A stretch of DNA of 38,045 bases from Betaproteobacteria bacterium (lineage in GTDB: Bacteria > Pseudomonadota > Gammaproteobacteria > Burkholderiales > Casimicrobiaceae). Position numbers and translations under genes: made by a program. The notes under the pieces were generated by a model that ran no database searches, was not told the DNA's origin, and saw nothing but the letters and a program-made list of their open reading frames with translations. Below are positions 1-7,873 of this stretch, piece after piece; the first letter of the stretch is position 1, and each line of letters starts with the position of its first letter. The stretch covers positions 1 to 38,045 of the forward strand of contig JACPUX010000048.1 in NCBI GenBank assembly GCA_016192065.1. The letters run 5' to 3'.

Positions 1-214
1 ACCCCACCCCCCGGCCCCCTCCCCGGGGGAGGGGGTGAGTGTGGTTCGCGGGCTGTGCCCGCTCCGGTGGTGGATTTGCGCCCCCTTGGGACGGCCCGGC
101 GGGCTGGATGGACCCCACCCCCCGGCCCCCTCCCCGGGGGAGGGGGTGAGTGTGGTTCGCGGGCTGTGCCCGCTCCGGTGGTGGACTTGCGCCCCCTTGG
201 GACGGCCCGGCGGG
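1..214. repeat. Two tandem copies of a GC-rich 111-bp repeat unit
   Basis: The first ~103 bases (from position 1) recur almost perfectly from position 112, with a T/C difference in the stretch after the 'ggtggtgga' motif. Each unit opens with a C-run/G-run palindrome (C-rich arm 15-24, G-rich arm 25-35) able to form a strong hairpin, followed by a conserved 'ggttcgcgggc' block. The array may continue to the left of the window. It lies just downstream of rdgB. Relatives in inverted orientation occur near 5430-5618, so this is a dispersed intergenic family. No coding function is supported. Confidence 0.85.
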
Positions 215-254
215 GGCGCGCACTTTGGTCGGCATTCCGGCCAGGGGGTGCTCC

Positions 255-857
255 TCAGCGGAGCACTGCCCCTTGTCTTTGCAGCTGTTCGAGCAGGGTG
301 GCCATTGCTTTGCCGCGATGACTGACGCGGTTTTTGCGTTCCAGGTCGAGTTCGGCGGCGGTGAGGGCGAACTGCGGATCGAAAAAGAGCGGGTCATAGC
401 CAAAGCCGCCAGTCCCGCGCGGGGCGGTGAGGATTTCTCCCCACCAATCGCCGACGGCGATCAAGGGCTCGGGATCGCCGGCGCTGCGGCACAGCACCAG
501 GACGCAGGCATAGTGGGCGCGGCGCTCGGGTGAACCTTCAAGTGCCTGCACGAGCTTCTCGTTGTTGCGGGAGTCGGATTTTGGTTCGCCGGCGTAGCGC
601 GCGGAATGCACGCCAGGCGCCCCGCCCAGGGCCATCACGCATAGACCGGAGTCGTCCGCCAGCGCGGGCAAGCCAGTGCTCTGGGCAGCGTGACGTGCCT
701 TGGCCAGGGCGTTTTCGACAAAGGTCTGGTGCGGCTCTTCGGCTTCGGCGACGCCCAACTCGGTTTGCGGGAGGACGCTCAAACCCAGCGGCGCCAGGAG
801 CCGGCGAAACTCCTTCAACTTGCCTGCGTTGCCGCTGGCCAACACCAACTTTTGCAT
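255..857 (-). CDS. rdgB: RdgB/HAM1 family XTP/dITP diphosphatase
   Basis: 200 residues, the usual length for RdgB, a cytosolic house-cleaning enzyme that hydrolyses non-canonical purine triphosphates (XTP, dITP, ITP) to monophosphate and pyrophosphate. The N-terminus has the family motif LASGNAGKLKEF, which contacts the substrate phosphates; the ADDSGL motif carries the metal-binding acidic residues, followed by GAPGVHSARYAG; the C-terminal half has GTGGFGYDPLF and the SHRGKA substrate-contact motif. The ATG at 857 is chosen because the protein then begins MQKLVLASGN as in relatives and a GGAGG ribosome site lies upstream; the frame stays open to 938 but the added residues look non-coding. 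In many betaproteobacteria rdgB directly follows rph; here a plus-strand gene separates them. Confidence 0.96.
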   Translation of the reverse strand: MQKLVLASGNAGKLKEFRRLLAPLGLSVLPQTELGVAEAEEPHQTFVENALAKARHAAQSTGLPALADDSGLCVMALGGAPGVHSARYAGEPKSDSRNNEKLVQALEGSPERRAHYACVLVLCRSAGDPEPLIAVGDWWGEILTAPRGTGGFGYDPLFFDPQFALTAAELDLERKNRVSHRGKAMATLLEQLQRQGAVLR

Positions 858-881
858 CAGGTGCGTCCTCCGGACATTCTT

Positions 882-910
882 TTGACAAATTTCCACCGGG
901 AGCATACATT
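882..910 (+). promoter_or_regulatory. Sigma-70-like promoter of the sorting-tail protein gene
   Basis: A perfect -35 box TTGACA (882-887) is followed after 17 bases by TACATT (905-910, four of six matches to TATAAT). It points at the ATG at 937, predicting a start of transcription near 917 and a short leader. It lies inside the 79-bp gap shared with the divergent rdgB start. Sequence inference only. Confidence 0.6.
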
Positions 911-936
911 GACAAGCCGTTCCCCCGCCCAAACCC

Positions 937-1506
937 ATGAAACTGCTGCGCTTATTGCTGCTGCTTCCGGCTTTTGCGTGCCTGCCCGCCCAGGCGCAAA
1001 CTGGAGGCTACTATTATCGCCTCACCGGGCTATCCGTGGGCAGTTGCACCGGCACCTCGGGCGCGGTGCAAATCGCGGGGGCCACCATCACCCGTTCGGC
1101 CTACCTGCCGGCCGGCGATGTGCAAACGGCCACCATGATCTCGTCCACCGGCGGATTTACCATCGGGGCTCCGTTGTCGACATTTTCCATCGGTCCGGTG
1201 GGTCCGGCCGCCGCCGGCACCTTCCAGAGCGGTGTGACCACCACACCGGGCGCGGAACCGGTAGTCGTGACGATTACCATCACTTCCAATGTCGCTCCCG
1301 ATTTCCAGGCGCGCATCACTTGTTCCGCGGCGCTCGCCGCGCCGCAATTCGCGGTGATTTACGATGGCTCAATGGTTTTCGACGTGCCCACCCAGCATCC
1401 AGCTGCGCTCGCCTGCTTGAGTCTGCTGCTGGCGCTCGCCGGCATGTGGCGGCATCGGCGCCGCGCCACCAAGCGCCCTGCCGACGACGCCTTCGGGAAA
1501 GCCTGA
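937..1506 (+). CDS. Secreted protein with IPTL-CTERM-like sorting tail
   Basis: 189 residues. A clear signal peptide (basic start, LLRLLLLLPAF core, cleavage near AQA-Q at residues 20-21) precedes a Thr/Ser/Gly-rich, beta-strand-type domain of about 125 residues with two cysteines (residues 37 and 129) that could form a disulphide. The end has the tripartite layout of bacterial sorting tails: V-P-T at 150-152, a hydrophobic helix at about 156-170, then an Arg/His-rich cluster at 172-180. The 'LSLLLALAGMWR' stretch closely resembles IPTL-CTERM tails of betaproteobacterial surface proteins, which are thought to be handled by an exosortase-like system; the first position is V rather than I and the short tail after the Arg cluster is unusual. 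The mature domain is not recognised. No clear Shine-Dalgarno precedes the ATG, although a good promoter does. It interrupts the usual rph-rdgB neighbourhood on the opposite strand. Confidence 0.8.
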   Translation: MKLLRLLLLLPAFACLPAQAQTGGYYYRLTGLSVGSCTGTSGAVQIAGATITRSAYLPAGDVQTATMISSTGGFTIGAPLSTFSIGPVGPAAAGTFQSGVTTTPGAEPVVVTITITSNVAPDFQARITCSAALAAPQFAVIYDGSMVFDVPTQHPAALACLSLLLALAGMWRHRRRATKRPADDAFGKA

Positions 1507-1572
1507 GAACAAAGGGCGCATGGGGCTCGGTGGGTCACGCGCGTTTGCGCCGAGGAAGCTGCTGAATACCGC

Positions 1573-1600
1573 CGTCATGCCGGCGAAAGCCGGTGTCCAG
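1573..1600 (+). repeat. Dispersed 28-bp palindromic repeat, copy A
   Basis: The sequence contains 'tgccggcgaaagccgg', a CCGGC-GAAA-GCCGG hairpin with a tetraloop, flanked by 'cgtca' and 'tgtccag'. An inverted copy lies at 2603-2630, so the two face each other across rph. This is a commonly seen REP-like intergenic repeat in proteobacterial genomes; here it sits between the ends of the 937 gene and rph and could help stop transcription from either side. Confidence 0.75.
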
Positions 1601-1664
1601 TTCCCTGGATCTGCGGGATTTTGGCTTTCGCAGGGCCGACGCGCCCCGATTTGTTAGCGTCTCG

Positions 1665-2387
1665 CTAAGCCTGGCCCAGCGCCGCGCTTTGTGCCGCGAT
1701 GAGCCACCCGATGCCGGTCTCCGCCAGGTCAACGAGCGCGTCCAGCTGCCGCCGGCTGAAGGGGCTGCCCTCGGCGGTACCCTGGATTTCCACCAATCCG
1801 CCACCGGCGGTCATCACCACGTTCATGTCGGTCTCGCAGCCTGAATCCTCGGTGTAATCGAGGTCCAGCACCGGCTCGCCTTGATAGATTCCCACCGACA
1901 CCGCCGCCACCAGCTCGCGCATTGGCAAGTTCGTGATCAGGCCCCGTTCCCGGAGCTGAGCCAAGGCGTCATAGACCGCCACACAGGCGCCGGTGATGCT
2001 GGCGCAGCGCGTGCCGCCATCGGCCTGAATAACATCGCAGTCGATTTGAATGCTGCGCTCTCCCAGCGCCGAGAGGTCGGTGACGGCGCGCAGGCTGCGG
2101 CCGATCAGGCGCTGAATTTCCTGCGTGCGCCCTTGCTGCTTGCCCGCCGCCGCCTCGCGCCTGCCGCGGGTATGGGTGGCGCGGGGCAGCATGCCGTATT
2201 CCGCGGTGATCCAGCCTTGGCCTTTGCCGCGCAGGAAGGAAGGAACGCTTTCTTCCACGCTGGCGGTGCAGATCACTTTGGTTTCGCCCGCCTCGATGAG
2301 TACCGAGCCTTCGGCGTAACGGGTGTACTGGCGGGTAATGGTCAGGGGCCGCAATTCATTGGCGGCGCGCTCGCTGGGACGGGCCAT
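1665..2387 (-). CDS. rph: Ribonuclease PH
   Basis: 240 residues, full length for RNase PH, the phosphorolytic 3'-to-5' exoribonuclease that trims tRNA precursors. It begins [15 protein letters not shown], with the 'RP..R..ELRP' start of the family. Further hallmarks are the [14 protein letters not shown] stretch, the [33 protein letters not shown] phosphate and hexamer-interface region (arginine-rich), the [12 protein letters not shown] catalytic-site motif and DLDYTEDS near the end. The ATG at 2387 is preferred over the in-frame start at 2402 by homology. A perfect TATAAT lies 31-36 bases upstream of it. Normally rph is followed by rdgB in a small operon; here the distance and the intervening opposite-strand gene make separate transcription likely. 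Confidence 0.97.
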   Translation of the reverse strand: MARPSERAANELRPLTITRQYTRYAEGSVLIEAGETKVICTASVEESVPSFLRGKGQGWITAEYGMLPRATHTRGRREAAAGKQQGRTQEIQRLIGRSLRAVTDLSALGERSIQIDCDVIQADGGTRCASITGACVAVYDALAQLRERGLITNLPMRELVAAVSVGIYQGEPVLDLDYTEDSGCETDMNVVMTAGGGLVEIQGTAEGSPFSRRQLDALVDLAETGIGWLIAAQSAALGQA

Positions 2388-2417
2388 GGCGCAGGTCGGC
2401 AAAAAAGAGATGGCGCG

Positions 2418-2423
2418 ATTATA
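2418..2423 (-). promoter_or_regulatory. Candidate -10 box for rph
   Basis: Read on the minus strand this is a perfect TATAAT flanked by G+C-rich sequence. It would give a leader of about 24 bases before the ATG at 2387. No good -35 box stands 16-18 bases upstream, so the assignment is tentative. Confidence 0.45.
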
Positions 2424-2602
2424 CGCGTGCGCTGGTCGGGCCCAGCCGCAAAGGTGCCGGGCAAGGCGAGACCTGAGGAACGAAGCGACGGCGCGACCGT
2501 TCCTGCACTCGATCGAGACCGCTGAGTGCCCGGAGCGCCCTCAGGAGACGCCGATCAGAGCCATTACGTTGGCGAACCCCGGGGGCCCGCAGGTTGAACT
2601 TC

Positions 2603-2630
2603 CTGGACTCCGGCTTTCGCCGGCAGGACG
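2603..2630 (-). repeat. Dispersed 28-bp palindromic repeat, copy B
   Basis: Inverted copy of the repeat at 1573-1600, sharing the CCGGC-tttc/gaaa-GCCGG hairpin core and the 'tccag' flank. It lies between the downstream end of the epimerase gene (2655) and the rph promoter region. The two copies bracket rph as inverted repeats about 1 kb apart. Confidence 0.75.
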
Positions 2631-2654
2631 AATCAGGAGCTGATCAGTGCTTTC

Positions 2655-3629
2655 CTAGATGAGGGCGTCGCGGCGGCGATACCAAGCGGCGGTTTCCGCC
2701 AGCCCTTGCCGCGCCGAAAAAGGGGGCGTCCAGTCGAAGTGCTGAAAGAAGGGCGTAGCATCGACCGCCAGCGATCCTTGCAGGCGCTCCCATGCCGGCT
2801 TCTTGCCGAAGAGATCAGCGGCGGCGGCAAGCAAAATGGGCGGGCAGGGAAATAGCCGGGTGGGACGATCCAGAGCCGTGGCCAAAGAGCGGATCAGTTG
2901 CGGGGTGGACAGGTCTTCGCCGTCGGCCAGAAGCCAGTTGCCGCGCTGCGCTTCGGCGCGGCGACCCAGCATCACCAGCGCCGCGCCGAGGTTGCCCAGG
3001 TAGAGCAGGCTGCGGCGGTTGCGCAACGAGGCCAGCGGCAACGGCCAGCCACGCGCCACGAGCCGCAGCAGCGAGAGGAAGTTGCCCTTGACCCCGGGGC
3101 CGTAGATCAGCGGTACGCGCAGGATCAGTACTTCCATGCCGGTGATCTGGCCGATGCCGGTGAGCACTTCCTCGGCTTCGCGCTTGGAGATGGCGTAGTG
3201 GTCCTGCGGCGCGGGCGGGTCGGCGTCGGTATAGGGGCGGCCAGCATTCGCCTCGCCCAGCACCTTCACCGTGGAGAGGAAGACCAGGCGCCGTACTCCG
3301 GCCGCCGCGGCTTGCTCCGCCAGGCGCGCGCTCACTTCGACATTGGCCCGGCGGTATTCCGCCAGGGGGTCGGGCGAGCGCTCCTGCATCACATGGGCGC
3401 GGGCCGCCAGGTGGAAGACGCAGCTCACATCGCGCAAGACGCCGCGCCAATCAGCGTGGGCGAAGTCGCCCAAGGCGAGGTCGTCGCCTTGCGCCTGGCG
3501 CCGCTTGCGCACTACCGCGCGATAGGGCACGCCCTGCGCATACAGGAGGTCGCAAAACGCCTGGCCGACGAAACCGTTGGCGCCGGTGACGAGCCAGAGG
3601 CCCTCGCGCTTACCAGAATTTCCAGCCAT
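2655..3629 (-). CDS. NAD-dependent epimerase/dehydratase (extended SDR)
   Basis: 324 residues. The N-terminal Rossmann motif is VTGANGFVG (residues 14-22), the HLAARAHV stretch follows, and the catalytic set is S119-T120 in FLST plus Y145-x3-K149 in HYAISK. These mark an extended short-chain dehydrogenase/reductase acting on a nucleotide sugar, similar to UDP-hexose 4-epimerases and to the 4-keto reductases of O-antigen loci. The exact sugar cannot be told from sequence. The start codon lies inside the end of the glycosyltransferase gene (20-bp overlap), implying translational coupling. With that GT2 enzyme it likely supplies or modifies one sugar of a cell-surface glycan. Confidence 0.88.
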   Translation of the reverse strand: MAGNSGKREGLWLVTGANGFVGQAFCDLLYAQGVPYRAVVRKRRQAQGDDLALGDFAHADWRGVLRDVSCVFHLAARAHVMQERSPDPLAEYRRANVEVSARLAEQAAAAGVRRLVFLSTVKVLGEANAGRPYTDADPPAPQDHYAISKREAEEVLTGIGQITGMEVLILRVPLIYGPGVKGNFLSLLRLVARGWPLPLASLRNRRSLLYLGNLGAALVMLGRRAEAQRGNWLLADGEDLSTPQLIRSLATALDRPTRLFPCPPILLAAAADLFGKKPAWERLQGSLAVDATPFFQHFDWTPPFSARQGLAETAAWYRRRDALI

Positions 3630-4470
3630 GCTTTGCGAAAAAGATTCGTCCCGCGCTCACGAACAGCCGCACATGGTGCCAGCCTTTGCGTGCCGCGTGG
3701 CCGCCGAAATGGACGATGCGCACGCTGGGCACATAGGCAACGCTGCCGGTCTGGGCGAGCCGCCAGGAAAGATCGAAGTCCTCGAAATAGAGGAAATACG
3801 CCGGATCGAAACCACCGCTGGCATCGATCGCGGCGCGGCGTAGGAACATGAAGCAGCCGCTGGCGATGCCCACGGTCTGACGCACCGTTTCGGCAGTCTC
3901 CGCGCGCATCTCGTAATCCGCCAGGCGCCCGGCGAAAAGTCTCCTGAGCCAAGCTGGTGCGAATCCGCGCAGCAGAAAATCGAGCACGCTGGGATAGCGC
4001 TTGCATAGGTACAGCCGCCGGCCCTCACGGTCATGGGCCTGGGGGGTGAGCAACAGCACCCGGGTTTCGGTCTGCATGAAACGCAGGGCCTCGTCGAGCG
4101 CATCCGGAGCAAGCTCTACATCGGGATTGAGCACCAGGAAGAAGTCGCTGCGGGTGGCCAGCAGGGCCAGGTTGTGGCCGCGCCCATAGCCAATGTTGCC
4201 GTGCCCGCCCTCCAGCCGCACGCCCACCCCGGTTCCCGCGAAGCACTGCGCGGCGTGGTGCGCTGCGGCGCACGCGGCCTCACCGCCATTGTCGATGAGC
4301 CAGACTTCGGTGCTGCCTAAGCGGCCGCGCGCCTGCGCCGTGCCAATGGCCGCCGCCAGGCTGCGACAGGTCGTCTCCAACTCCTGCTCGTCCGGCTGGA
4401 ACAGCACGATACTCACGCCGAGCGTGGGCCGGTTGGCGCCGGAAGCGGGGCTGAGCCCGCCAAGCCTCAT
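3610..4470 (-). CDS. Family 2 glycosyltransferase (rhamnosyltransferase-like)
   Basis: 286 residues, typical of single-domain GT-A family 2 enzymes that transfer a sugar from a nucleotide donor to a lipid-linked glycan at the inner membrane. A VSIVLFQPD strand opens the fold; VWLIDNGG, the NIGYGRGHNLAL motif and the metal/nucleotide-binding LNPDVEL segment follow; then SGCFMFLRRAAIDASGGFDPAYFLYFEDFDLSWRL-type acceptor-site residues (GGFD, EDFDL) as in WbbL-like rhamnosyltransferases. There is no membrane helix. Its ATG overlaps the oxyR stop as ATGA (4467-4470) and its own end overlaps the epimerase start, so oxyR, GT2 and epimerase form one translationally coupled unit. Confidence 0.88.
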   Translation of the reverse strand: MRLGGLSPASGANRPTLGVSIVLFQPDEQELETTCRSLAAAIGTAQARGRLGSTEVWLIDNGGEAACAAAHHAAQCFAGTGVGVRLEGGHGNIGYGRGHNLALLATRSDFFLVLNPDVELAPDALDEALRFMQTETRVLLLTPQAHDREGRRLYLCKRYPSVLDFLLRGFAPAWLRRLFAGRLADYEMRAETAETVRQTVGIASGCFMFLRRAAIDASGGFDPAYFLYFEDFDLSWRLAQTGSVAYVPSVRIVHFGGHAARKGWHHVRLFVSAGRIFFAKHGWKFW

Positions 4471-5372
4471 GGCGCGACGAACTGGTAAGAGTCGATGCGG
4501 ATCGCGCGTACCGCCTCCTCCAGCGCGAGGATGGCGGAAGGGCGGGTGAAGCTCTTGCGCCAGGCGAGGATGACGCGGCGGTGAGGTACCGGCGGCGCGA
4601 AGGGGACAACGCGGATGAGCTTGCTTTCCAGGCGCTTGGTCAGGGCGCTGACCGGAAAGACCGAGAGGCCGAAGCCGGCCGCCACCATCTGGCGCATGGT
4701 TTCGATGGAGTAGCCGACTTCACGGGTATTGGGACGGATGACATCGCCACAGGCGGAAAGCACCTGGTCGGAGAGGCAATGCCCGGCGCGTAGCAACAGA
4801 ACGCGCTGGTCCGCCAAATCGATGGTGCGCAACTGCTTGCGCCGCGCCAGCGGATGCTCGGCCGGCAGCACCACGCTGAAAGCCTCATCGTAGAGCGCGC
4901 GGGTATCCACTCCCGGGGGATCGAAAGGAAGGGCGAGCAGCAGCACATCCAGCCGGCCGGAAAGCAGCGCTCCTTGCAATTCGCCGGTGAGGTTCTCCTC
5001 GATCTCCAAGGGCATCTCCGGCGCGCGCTTTTGCAAGCGCGGGATGAGATCCGGCAGGAGATAAGGCGCAATGGTGGGAATCACCCCCAAGCGCAGAGTC
5101 TCGCTCAGTTGATCGCGCCCGCCCCGGGCGATTTGTTTCACCTTTTCGGCCTCGTCGAGGGTGCGCTGGGCCTGCGCGATCACGCGCTCACCGATCTCAG
5201 TCGCGGCCACTTCGCCGCGCAAGCGCTCGAACAAGGCCACCCCCAGCTCGTCTTCGAGCTTCTGAATGGCGACCGACAAAGTTGGTTGGCTGACGAAGCA
5301 CTTCGCCGCGGCACGGCCGAAATGGCGCTCTTGGGCGAGCGCGACAATGTAGCGCAGTTCGGTGAGGGTCAT
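4467..5372 (-). CDS. oxyR: LysR-family hydrogen peroxide sensor OxyR
   Basis: 301 residues. The N-terminal winged helix-turn-helix begins MTLTELRYIVALAQERHFGRAA and contains VSQPTLSVAIQKLEDELG. The C-terminal regulatory domain carries the redox pair in RAGHCL-x7-C; counting from the start gives Cys199 and Cys208, the same numbers as in E. coli OxyR, where peroxide forms a disulphide between them and switches on catalase, peroxidase and Dps genes. FGLSVFPVSAL matches the family. The protein should therefore be a working peroxide sensor. It is the first gene of an unusual operon with two surface-sugar genes; katG, ahpC or recG are not adjacent. A TAGAAT-like -10 box lies around 5403-5408. Confidence 0.95.
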   Translation of the reverse strand: MTLTELRYIVALAQERHFGRAAAKCFVSQPTLSVAIQKLEDELGVALFERLRGEVAATEIGERVIAQAQRTLDEAEKVKQIARGGRDQLSETLRLGVIPTIAPYLLPDLIPRLQKRAPEMPLEIEENLTGELQGALLSGRLDVLLLALPFDPPGVDTRALYDEAFSVVLPAEHPLARRKQLRTIDLADQRVLLLRAGHCLSDQVLSACGDVIRPNTREVGYSIETMRQMVAAGFGLSVFPVSALTKRLESKLIRVVPFAPPVPHRRVILAWRKSFTRPSAILALEEAVRAIRIDSYQFVAP

Positions 5373-5429
5373 GGGGGAGCGCGCGGCCGATAGTCGCGGG
5401 CTATTCTAAACCAGTTCCACTTTCCGATG

Positions 5430-5618
5430 GCGCAGGCCAGACCCAGGATCGGGCGCCGCCTGCGAACGACGCTCGCCCCATCCCCAGGGGGGTGGGGGGA
5501 ACGCTCGACCGGGCCCGCAGGGCCGCGCGAGGGGGGCGCAAGACCCTCACCGGAGCGGGCGCCGCCCGCGAACCGCACTCGCCCCCTCCCTCGGGGCGGG
5601 GGTCGGGGGGAAGGTACA
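5430..5618. repeat. Two inverted, diverged copies of the left-edge GC-rich repeat
   Basis: Read on the minus strand, about 5618-5512 matches the unit at 1-103 (C-run/G-run palindrome, 'ggttcgcgggc', 'gcccgctccggtg', 'ttgcgcccc'), and about 5502-5430 matches it more weakly. As at the left edge the copies are in tandem. They fill most of the 267-bp gap between the end of prmC (5640) and the start of oxyR (5372). Confidence 0.7.
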
Positions 5619-5639
5619 TTTGCCCGCCGAACCGTGACC

Positions 5640-6464
5640 CTAAGGTGTGGAACCGCCGGTGACCCGCTCCTGGCCGCCAAGGTCGCGGCTGGTGTCGATA
5701 TCGGCAAATCCCGCTGCGGTGAACAGGGACCGCACCGCGAGGCCTTGATCCCAGCCGTGCTCCACCAGCAAGGCGCCCCGCGCGCGAAGGTGCGCTCGCG
5801 CGCCGGCGATGATGAGGCGCAGCGCATCGAGGCCGTCGCCCTCGGGGGTGAGGGCCAGTCGTGGTTCGTGGCGCAGGTCGCCCTCCAGCAAATGCGGGTC
5901 CCCGCCGGCGATATAGGGCGGGTTGGCGACGATCAGATCCCAAGGCCCGTCGGGCAGGTTGGCGTACCAGTCGCTGTGCCGAAACTCGATGTGTTCGAGT
6001 CCCAGCGCTTGGGCATTGCGGCGCGCCAGGGCCAGTGCTGCGGTGGCGATCTCGGTGGCGCAGAGGCGCGCCCGTGGCCGCGCCTGGGCCAGGGCCAGGG
6101 CAATGGCACCGGTACCGGTGCCCAGCTCCAAGACGCTGAGGGTTTCATCTCTGGGCATCCTCGCCAGGGCGAGGTCCACCAGCAATTCCGTCTCCGGGCG
6201 GGGAATCAGCGCCGCCGGCGAGCATTGCAACTTCAGTCCGTAGAACTCGCGTTCCCCCAGAAGGTAGGCGATCGGTTCACCGGCCATGCGGCGGGCGCAC
6301 AGGCCGGCGAAGCGGGCCGCTTGCGGTTCGTCCACCACGCATTCCGGGTGCGCGGCGAGCCAGGCGCGCGGCCGCTCCAGTACGCGCGCCAGCAGCAGGC
6401 GGCTTTCGAGCGGCGGCAGCTCCGGCGCGGCGCGCAGGAGCTGACCAAGGTTTTGGGTGGCCAT
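5640..6464 (-). CDS. prmC: Peptide chain release factor N5-glutamine methyltransferase
   Basis: 274 residues, standard for PrmC (HemK), which methylates the glutamine of the GGQ motif in release factors RF1 and RF2. The N-terminal helical release-factor-binding domain includes PIAYLLGEREFYGL and IPRPETELLVDLAL; the class I methyltransferase core follows with LELGTGTGAIALALA (SAM-binding loop, about residues 113-126) and the catalytic NPPY at 181-184. ERVTGG closes the protein. The ATG at 6464 gives the MATQNLGQLL start; longer in-frame starts up to 6857 would run into the neighbouring gene. The gene is usually next to prfA; here it follows a PaaK-like gene after a 59-bp gap, so it may be co-transcribed with the catabolic cluster. 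Confidence 0.95.
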   Translation of the reverse strand: MATQNLGQLLRAAPELPPLESRLLLARVLERPRAWLAAHPECVVDEPQAARFAGLCARRMAGEPIAYLLGEREFYGLKLQCSPAALIPRPETELLVDLALARMPRDETLSVLELGTGTGAIALALAQARPRARLCATEIATAALALARRNAQALGLEHIEFRHSDWYANLPDGPWDLIVANPPYIAGGDPHLLEGDLRHEPRLALTPEGDGLDALRLIIAGARAHLRARGALLVEHGWDQGLAVRSLFTAAGFADIDTSRDLGGQERVTGGSTP

Positions 6465-6523
6465 GGTGGTTGCGAGTCCGAGAAGGTGCCAGGAGTTTAG
6501 CGCAGCAGGCCGCGCCGGCGACC

Positions 6524-7759
6524 TCAGTCGTACTGCCGCAAATCCTCGATTACCTTGCCGTCGTTGGCCAGCTCGCCGCAGCGCCGGAATTCGATTTCGC
6601 CCCTGAGCTTGGTGACATCGCGCAGGCTGTGAACGATGGCCTCGGCCAGGGCGTTGGTTTGCATGGTGGTTTCGCAGACCAGGCGCATGCGATCCTGACC
6701 TTCCGGGTTGTCCACGATCAGGCGGGCACGGGCGACTTCCGGGTGCCGCCTGACCACTTCGGCCACTTGACTGGGGTGCACGAACAGGCCGCGGATCTTG
6801 GCGGTCTGGTCGGCGCGGCCCATCCAGCCCTTGATCCGCGCGGCGGTGCGGCCGCAAGGGCTGCGGCCGGGCAGGATGGCGGAAAGATCGCCGGTGCCGA
6901 AGCGGATCAGCGGGTATTCCGGGCTCATGGTGGTGACCACGACCTCCCCGACCTCGCCCTCAGCGACCGGGTCGCCGGTGCCTGGGCGCAGGATTTCGAC
7001 GATGACCTGTTCGTCGAGAATCAAGCCTTCGCGCGCAGGAGATTCGTAGGCGATGAGGCCCAGGTCGGCGGTGGCGTAAGCCTGATAACCGACGATGCCG
7101 CGGTCGGCCAGCGCTTGGCGGGCGCTGCCTGGAAAGGCTTCACCCGAGACCAGCGCTTTCTTCAAGCTGGGCAGAGCAACGCCCATTTCCTCGGCCTTGT
7201 CGAGGATGATCTTCAGAAACGAAGGTGTGCCCACATAGGCATCGGGGCGCAGCTCCTGCATCGCCTGCACTTGCTGTTCGGTTTGTCCGATGCCGCCGGG
7301 GAACACCGTGCAGCCCAGGGCGTGGGCGCCGGTCTCCAGCATCGAACCGGCAGGGGTGAAATGGTAGGCGAAGCAATTGTGCACCAGGTCGCCGCGGCGG
7401 AATCCGGCGGCGTGTAGGGCGCGCGCCAGGCGCCAGTAGTCCGGCCGCGCGCCCTCGGGTTCGTAGAGCGTGCCGGGCGAGGCGAAGACGCGCAGGAAGT
7501 CTCCCCAACCGCCCGCGACGAAGCCGCCAAAAGGGCGATCGGCCTTCTGCAGGTTCAGAAGCTCGGACTTGCGCGTCACCGGCAAACGCGCCAGCGCCTC
7601 ACGGCTGTCCACCGCCAGGGGGTCGATATCGCGCAGCAGCTTGGCATAAGCCGCAGTGCGCGCCTTGGCATGGGCGAGCTGAATCGGCAGCCGGCTGAAA
7701 AGGTCGCGCTCGCGCTGCGCCGGGTCGCGCGTCTCGAGCGCGTCAAAATTGGTGTTCAT
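6524..7759 (-). CDS. PaaK-like phenylacetate-CoA ligase family protein with atypical P-loop
   Basis: 411 residues, the length of phenylacetate-CoA ligases of the ANL (adenylating) superfamily. Matching features are the adenylation core (LVSGEAFPGSARQAL, YATADLGLIAYE, GEVGEVVVTTMSPEYPLIRFGTGDLS), the hinge region with GWMGRADQTAKIRGLFVHPSQVAEVV and the small C-terminal domain. The phosphate-binding loop, normally SSGTTGxP, is instead ASPGTLYEPEG (residues 93-103), so it either belongs to a divergent subfamily or has altered chemistry. The ATG at 7759 is preceded by AAGGAG. It lies last in the ABC importer cluster, suggesting CoA activation of an imported aromatic or related acid. The substrate is not predictable. 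Confidence 0.85.
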   Translation of the reverse strand: MNTNFDALETRDPAQRERDLFSRLPIQLAHAKARTAAYAKLLRDIDPLAVDSREALARLPVTRKSELLNLQKADRPFGGFVAGGWGDFLRVFASPGTLYEPEGARPDYWRLARALHAAGFRRGDLVHNCFAYHFTPAGSMLETGAHALGCTVFPGGIGQTEQQVQAMQELRPDAYVGTPSFLKIILDKAEEMGVALPSLKKALVSGEAFPGSARQALADRGIVGYQAYATADLGLIAYESPAREGLILDEQVIVEILRPGTGDPVAEGEVGEVVVTTMSPEYPLIRFGTGDLSAILPGRSPCGRTAARIKGWMGRADQTAKIRGLFVHPSQVAEVVRRHPEVARARLIVDNPEGQDRMRLVCETTMQTNALAEAIVHSLRDVTKLRGEIEFRRCGELANDGKVIEDLRQYD

Positions 7760-7873
7760 GACCCACACTCCTTCATCGGTCGGGTCGCTGGCGTCCCGCC
7801 GCCTGGCGTCTCCCACCGGGTATGGGGACGGGACTCCAGGGTTGGCGGCACCGCGCCGGGCCGGTACTTGAAA

